This document shows positions 59,816 through 64,000 of a stretch of DNA of 64,000 nucleotides, piece after piece. The stretch spans positions 558,001 through 622,000 of the forward strand of contig NZ_JAKZAJ010000001.1 of the NCBI RefSeq assembly GCF_023156285.1, given 5' to 3'. A program made the translations under genes and the position numbers. The stretch is from Marinobacter koreensis. Lineage in GTDB: Bacteria > Pseudomonadota > Gammaproteobacteria > Pseudomonadales > Oleiphilaceae. The notes under the pieces are model-generated. The model did not search any database and had not been told where the DNA came from. It saw nothing but the letters and a program-made list of their open reading frames with translations. The first letter of the stretch is position 1; each line of letters starts with the position of its first letter.

Positions 59816-60928
59816 ATGAAACGTGTCCTTTTTTTCGTAAGCTCCATGCACGGAGGAGGGGCTGAGCGCGTGGCCGCTCTACTTTGTAATCATTGGGCAG
59901 AGCAAGGACATCGGGTGATGCTTGTGCCGACGTTCTCCGGACGGGGTGACTGCGTTTATCCATTGGATAAACGGGTGCAACTGGTCTACCTTGCTGACCG
60001 GGTCGGCACTACGCGCAGGTCACCACTAACACTTCCGAGGCGCTTTCTGGCCATGTGGCAGCTGGTGCGAGAGTGGCGACCTGATTGCGTGATATCATTT
60101 CTGCCGCATGTAAATGTGGCAGCGCTGATGGTAACGCGCGGGCTTAAGATGTCGGTGGTGGTCTCGGAACGAACATATCCACCCGCCATGCCGATGGGTC
60201 AATTCTGGAGCCGATTGCGCCGTTGGACATACCCTTGGGCTTCAACGGTGGTGATGCAGACACTGCGTGGTAGCGAGTGGTTGGCTGTAGAAAGCCCGAG
60301 GGCCCGTAGCGTGGTGATTCCAAATCCCTGCGTTTACCCGCTGCCGGTTTCTGAGCCGTACTTGGATCCGGCGGTTTGGATAGGGTCGGCACGGCGTGTG
60401 GTTTTGGCGGTTGGTCGTCTGGGTGAGGAGAAGGGATTTTCAGGCCTGATCAATGCATTTGCCCAACTGGTGGAGTGTTTCCCGGGCTGGGATTTGGTGA
60501 TCCTTGGGGAGGGAGATGAGCGCGCGGCGCTTGAGGCGCGAGTCGAAAAGTTACGATTGTCGGCGAGAATCCTTCTTCCCGGGCGTGTAGGGAATATGGC
60601 CGACTGGTATCAACGGGCTGAATTGTATGTGATGAGTTCGCGCTTCGAGGGGTTTCCGAACACTTTGCTCGAGGCTTTGGCGCACGGGTTGCCAGCAGTG
60701 AGTTTCGATTGTGAAACCGGCCCGGCCGATATAATACGGGAGTGGGTTGATGGCATTCTGGTTCCTCCTTCCGACGGCGAGGAAGGTCTAACCCAGGCGA
60801 TGGTGACCCTCATGCAAGACGATGAGCGGCTTCGATGCATGGGCAAGGCTGCCACCACTGTGAGGGATCGGTTTTCTCCCGAACGGGTGATGGCTCAATG
60901 GGATGATGCGCTGGGTCTCAATAAATAG
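59816..60928 (+). CDS. GT4 glycosyltransferase, tandem copy 2
   Basis: This 370-aa protein is the paralogue of the preceding gene: VLFFVSSMHGGGAERVAALL at the start, SERTYPPAMPMGQFWSRLRR in the middle, and VLAVGRLGEEKGFSGLINAF and SRFEGFPNTLLEALAHGLPA in the donor half. ATG 59816 has GGAG eight bases upstream; the frame extends to 59783 without a good site. GC content is higher than in the neighbouring sulfotransferase. It is followed by the broken wzy. Confidence 0.9.
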   Translation: MKRVLFFVSSMHGGGAERVAALLCNHWAEQGHRVMLVPTFSGRGDCVYPLDKRVQLVYLADRVGTTRRSPLTLPRRFLAMWQLVREWRPDCVISFLPHVNVAALMVTRGLKMSVVVSERTYPPAMPMGQFWSRLRRWTYPWASTVVMQTLRGSEWLAVESPRARSVVIPNPCVYPLPVSEPYLDPAVWIGSARRVVLAVGRLGEEKGFSGLINAFAQLVECFPGWDLVILGEGDERAALEARVEKLRLSARILLPGRVGNMADWYQRAELYVMSSRFEGFPNTLLEALAHGLPAVSFDCETGPADIIREWVDGILVPPSDGEEGLTQAMVTLMQDDERLRCMGKAATTVRDRFSPERVMAQWDDALGLNK

Positions 60929-60992
60929 AGTGCTGAGGTTTGAGAAGACCTTTTTGTTTTGTCCAGCTACCACTGGGCAACCCTGTTCAATT

Positions 60993-61500
60993 CGCGCTTG
61001 CAGCAGAGTTTCCGGTTAGTGGCTTCATCCATCTGTACCGAGATCTGGTGGACTTCGTCTGCTCAAGCAAGCGAAATTCCGGTCAGCGTGGCAGGCGGGG
61101 TGTAATCAATATTCCTCTTCTCTTTCGGACTATGCCGCGTCGAGTCGTATACATCTGATTGAATTTTCTTTTCACGAAGCTGCTAGCGCTCTGCTGCTTG
61201 GTCACGGGCTCGGATACACGAAGGAGTGGGGGGCTTTCGGTGGGGCCTCACAATATGTATCTACTGTCTTTAGTAGAAGGGGGAGTCATAGGGCTGGCAC
61301 TATACTTCTTGTTGATGTTTTTGCTATCGAGACACAGTTTCGGCATCGGGCGCGCTATAGTTTTGCAGCTGTGGGTTGCCGGACTTTTTTCCCATAATCA
61401 GCTTGAGCAGCCTGCCTTTTCAATAATTATAGCTTTTGTGACCATCCACGGGGCCATCATGGGCCGTAGAGCTCAATGCATGGTCCCTTCAACGGTATGA
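60993..61500 (+). pseudogene. wzy: Broken, truncated wzy O-antigen polymerase
   Basis: Only the C-terminal part of a Wzy_C-type polymerase is left. In one frame (from about 61083) it reads RIHLIEFSFHEAASALLLGH then GLGYTKEWGAFGG. After a one-base shift between about 61225 and 61245, the next frame reads SVGPHNMYLLSLVEGGVIGL then ALYFLLMFLL, to a stop at 61500. The G-x-GLG, W and PHN-x-YL residues are family landmarks. Most N-terminal helices are missing upstream. The left border is approximate. Confidence 0.78.
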
Positions 61501-61645
61501 AAAACTGATCGAAAGGTGAAGTCCAAGCTCTATGGATTTTTAATGGCCTTTTGTAAGCGCGGTTCTATCATACGAAGGCTGAACCCTATGCCTGTGGGCA
61601 CGTTTGTGGTTCATCGCATTTTGAGATAAGGATTAGCTAGAATTT

Positions 61646-63583
61646 ATGTGCGGGATTGCGGGATTCTGGGGGAATAAAAGATGGGTAGTGGACAAGACAG
61701 TCGCCGAGCGGATGGCCTTGCGAATCCAAAGTCGCGGTCCGGACGACGCCGGCGTTTGGAACGATGTGGCTGCCGGACTTGCACTTGCACACCGTCGCTT
61801 GGCCGTTATCGACCTCTCTCCAGCAGGGCACCAGCCTATGCAGTCGCCTTGCGAGCGTTACACGCTGATTTTCAATGGCGAAATCTATAATCATCAGGAT
61901 TTGCGAGCCGACCTTGAGGCTCAAAATGCCGCCTTCAAGTGGCGCGGTCATTCTGATACGGAAACCTTGCTTGCGGCCTTGCGCCACTGGGGTGTAAGAG
62001 GGACGCTTGAGCGATTGAATGGCATGTTCGCTTTTGCGTTATGGGATGCGGATGACCAAATTTTGTTCCTGGCACGTGACCGCATGGGCGAGAAGCCGCT
62101 TTATTATGGCCGTAGCGGCAACAATTTTTTGTTTGGCTCAGAGCTCAAGGCGCTCGCCGCACATCCGGACTGGCAGGGCAAAATTGATCGTGATGCCTTG
62201 GCGCTGTATATGCGCCACAACTACGTGCCCACGCCCTGGAGTATTTACCAGGGCATCGCCAAGCTGCCGCCGGCGCATTTCGTCGCCATCCGCGAGAACG
62301 GGAAAAATGTGGGCGAACCGATTTGTTACTGGGACCTTGGTAAGATAGCAGAGCAAGGTGTCGCCGCTGCCGTTGGAGAACCTGTGGCACTAACTGATGA
62401 GCTTGATGGGCTACTGCGCGATGCCGTGGGCCGGCGCATGGCTGCAGATGTGCCCCTGGGGGCGTTCCTCTCCGGTGGGTATGATTCGACAACCGTTGCC
62501 GCGCTCATGCAGGCGCAGAGCGAGCGGCCGATTAAGACCTTTACCATCGGTTTCTATGAAAAGGGGTACAATGAAGCCCAGCATGCCAAGGCAGTAGCGG
62601 AGCACCTGGGTACCGATCACACGGAACTTTACGTCACGCCAGAGGAGGCGATGGCCGTCATCCCCAAACTACCAGCCATGTATGACGAGCCTTTTTCAGA
62701 TTCGTCCCAGATTCCCACGTTTCTGGTCAGCCAGCTCGCCCGGCAACATGTAACGGTGAGCTTATCCGGGGATGGCGGTGACGAATTGTTCTACGGTTAT
62801 GGACGCTATTTCAAGGCAGATGCGATCTGGAGAAAACTGGGACGCGTGCCCGTGCCATTGCGTCGGGCCTTGGCGTCACTGATTGCGCATGCGCCGGCCC
62901 GTGGACTGGAAAAAGCCATGGGATTTTTGCCCCGGCGGCTGCGTATCGATCACTTCGCTGACCGTTTGCCTAAGCTGGCCGAGATGCTGGCCTATCCGGA
63001 TAGCCAATCATTTTACCGCCATTTTGTTTCCCATGCGCAGAAGCCCGAAGAGCTCGTACTGGGAGCCAAGGAACCACACACCATACTAAATCGGTCCGAG
63101 GGCATGTCTGGTCTGCCCGGGTTGCGTGAACGGATGATGTACCTGGATGCAATGACCTACCTACCCGACGATATCCTCACCAAAGTTGATCGGGCCAGTA
63201 TGGCGGTGAGTTTGGAGGCTCGCGTACCACTGCTTGATCATCGATTGATCGAATTCGCTTGGCGGGTGCCGACTGATTACAAATACCGCAATGGGAAGGG
63301 AAAGTGGCTGCTCCGTCAGGTGCTTTATCGATATGTCCCTAAAGCGCTTATGGATCGGCCTAAAATGGGGTTTGGAGTACCGATTGAGCACTGGCTGCGT
63401 GGGCCATTGCGGGAATGGGCGGAGGAATTGTTGGACGAGAAGCGCCTGCGTGAGGAAGGCTTTTTCAATCCGGCCCCTATTCGCAAGATGTGGGAGGAAC
63501 ATGTCTCCGGAAAGCGTCGCTGGCATTATTACCTTTGGGACGTGCTGATGTTTCAGGCCTGGTTGGAACATCAGCATGACTAA
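61646..63583 (+). CDS. asnB: Glutamine-hydrolysing asparagine synthase family protein (AsnB/WbpS type)
   Basis: This 645-aa protein has the N-terminal class II glutaminase with Cys2 (MCGIAGFWGN), RGPDDAGVW and FNGEIYNHQDLR. The C-terminal synthetase domain has the ATP loop GAFLSGGYDSTTVAALMQ, VSLSGDGGDELFYGYGRY and SLEARVPLLDHRLIEFAWR. In O-antigen loci such proteins (WbpS in P. aeruginosa) are thought to amidate uronic acids; with TviB/TviC present, conversion of GalNAcA to its amide is likely. A role in free asparagine synthesis cannot be excluded. The next gene overlaps by eight bases. Confidence 0.93.
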   Translation: MCGIAGFWGNKRWVVDKTVAERMALRIQSRGPDDAGVWNDVAAGLALAHRRLAVIDLSPAGHQPMQSPCERYTLIFNGEIYNHQDLRADLEAQNAAFKWRGHSDTETLLAALRHWGVRGTLERLNGMFAFALWDADDQILFLARDRMGEKPLYYGRSGNNFLFGSELKALAAHPDWQGKIDRDALALYMRHNYVPTPWSIYQGIAKLPPAHFVAIRENGKNVGEPICYWDLGKIAEQGVAAAVGEPVALTDELDGLLRDAVGRRMAADVPLGAFLSGGYDSTTVAALMQAQSERPIKTFTIGFYEKGYNEAQHAKAVAEHLGTDHTELYVTPEEAMAVIPKLPAMYDEPFSDSSQIPTFLVSQLARQHVTVSLSGDGGDELFYGYGRYFKADAIWRKLGRVPVPLRRALASLIAHAPARGLEKAMGFLPRRLRIDHFADRLPKLAEMLAYPDSQSFYRHFVSHAQKPEELVLGAKEPHTILNRSEGMSGLPGLRERMMYLDAMTYLPDDILTKVDRASMAVSLEARVPLLDHRLIEFAWRVPTDYKYRNGKGKWLLRQVLYRYVPKALMDRPKMGFGVPIEHWLRGPLREWAEELLDEKRLREEGFFNPAPIRKMWEEHVSGKRRWHYYLWDVLMFQAWLEHQHD

Positions 63584-64000
63584 GAAAGTTGTACATATCA
63601 TCACCGGCCTGAATGATGGTGGTGCGGAAGGCGTCCTGGCTCGACTGTGCCTGCATAGCGAACAAGTGCAACATGTGGTCATTTCACTGATGGATGAGGG
63701 CAAGTATGGACCTCTATTGGGTCGGTCTGGTGTGACGGTTCATTGCCTGGGGATGAATCCTGGAAAACCTGGCATCGTCCGGCTCTTCCGGTTGGTCAGG
63801 CTGATTCGTGCGGAGCAGCCAGATTTGGTGCAGACCTGGATGTACCACGCCGATTTGCTGGGCGGCATTGCGGCAAAGTTGGCTGGAGTGCGGCGCGTAT
63901 TTTGGGGAATTCGTCATTCAACACTTGAGAAGGGTAAGTCGAAACGATCAACGATCATGATTGCCCGTTTATGTGCGCTTTTATCGAGCTGGGTACCGAA
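63576..64000 (+). CDS. GT4-type glycosyltransferase, cut by window edge
   Basis: Reading from ATG 63576 gives VVHIITGLNDGGAEGVLARL, the GGAE-type N-terminus of a GT4 glycosyltransferase. Later come QTWMYHADLLGGIAAKLAGV and WGIRHSTLEKGKS, as in WbpX/RfaG-like acceptor domains. About 141 codons are visible and the frame is open to base 64000; the donor half lies outside. It overlaps asnB by eight bases, so the operon continues to the right. Confidence 0.85.
   Translation, partial: MTKKVVHIITGLNDGGAEGVLARLCLHSEQVQHVVISLMDEGKYGPLLGRSGVTVHCLGMNPGKPGIVRLFRLVRLIRAEQPDLVQTWMYHADLLGGIAAKLAGVRRVFWGIRHSTLEKGKSKRSTIMIARLCALLSSWVP

Overview
The window looks like a chromosome segment of a marine gammaproteobacterium, most likely Marinobacter or a close relative. 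I infer this from the pseudomonad-like gene order (mlaFEDCB-ibaG-murA-hisGDC, Nif3-zapG-zapE, pilBCD-coaE), the short HisZ-dependent type of HisG, the paired DUF1302/DUF1329 envelope proteins and the overall protein character. No rRNA, tRNA, CRISPR array, insertion sequence or prophage was seen.

Layout. (1) 1-9.9 kb holds housekeeping genes: the divergent, truncated kdsD; the Mla phospholipid-transport operon; ibaG and murA; hisG-hisD-hisC; and a Nif3-family gene. (2) 9.9-13 kb holds zapG(yhcB), zapE and a thiolase. (3) 13-19.5 kb is a DUF1302 plus DUF1329 pair followed by a large MalT-like LuxR regulator. (4) 19.5-24.5 kb (minus strand) has an acyltransferase, a Bax-like glucosaminidase, a large unknown lipoprotein, a YfaZ-like protein and yacG. 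(5) 24.5-33.2 kb (minus strand) has a hybrid histidine kinase, trmO, an unknown exported protein, coaE and pilD-pilC-pilB. (6) Divergent pilA at 33.6 kb has a well-formed sigma-54 promoter and is followed by an O-antigen-ligase-like gene, probably a pilin O-glycosyltransferase. (7) 36-38.2 kb has an MBL/beta-CASP protein and cysQ. (8) 38.9-64 kb is a surface-polysaccharide locus. It has an ABC exporter (a TPR-permease fusion plus ATPase), an O-acyltransferase, a DUF4422-GT8 protein, two sulfotransferases, a galactofuranose module (glf, galU, galE and a GT2), APS kinase cysC with a sulfate-type permease, the UDP-GalNAcA pair tviB/tviC, a Wzx flippase, further glycosyltransferases and asnB.

How it fits together. 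The polysaccharide locus appears to make a sulfated, acylated, galactofuranose- and GalNAcA-containing glycan. Sulfate uptake (SLC13), APS kinase, two sulfotransferases and, just outside, the PAP-recycling CysQ form a near-complete PAPS supply-and-use module. The locus carries both an ABC-type exporter and a Wzx pathway. The Wzx partners Wzz and Wzy are present only as broken remnants, so the Wzx branch may now move single or unpolymerised units. A single-unit O-glycosylation of PilA by the neighbouring ligase is an attractive possible use.

The least expected non-coding signal is a family of three intergenic inverted repeats at 6.4, 9.0 and 9.9 kb. Each has a long outer stem whose sequence differs between copies while pairing is kept, and two inner hairpins that present GGA loops. 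This matches the TwoAYGGAY type of RNA motif and CsrA/RsmA binding sites.
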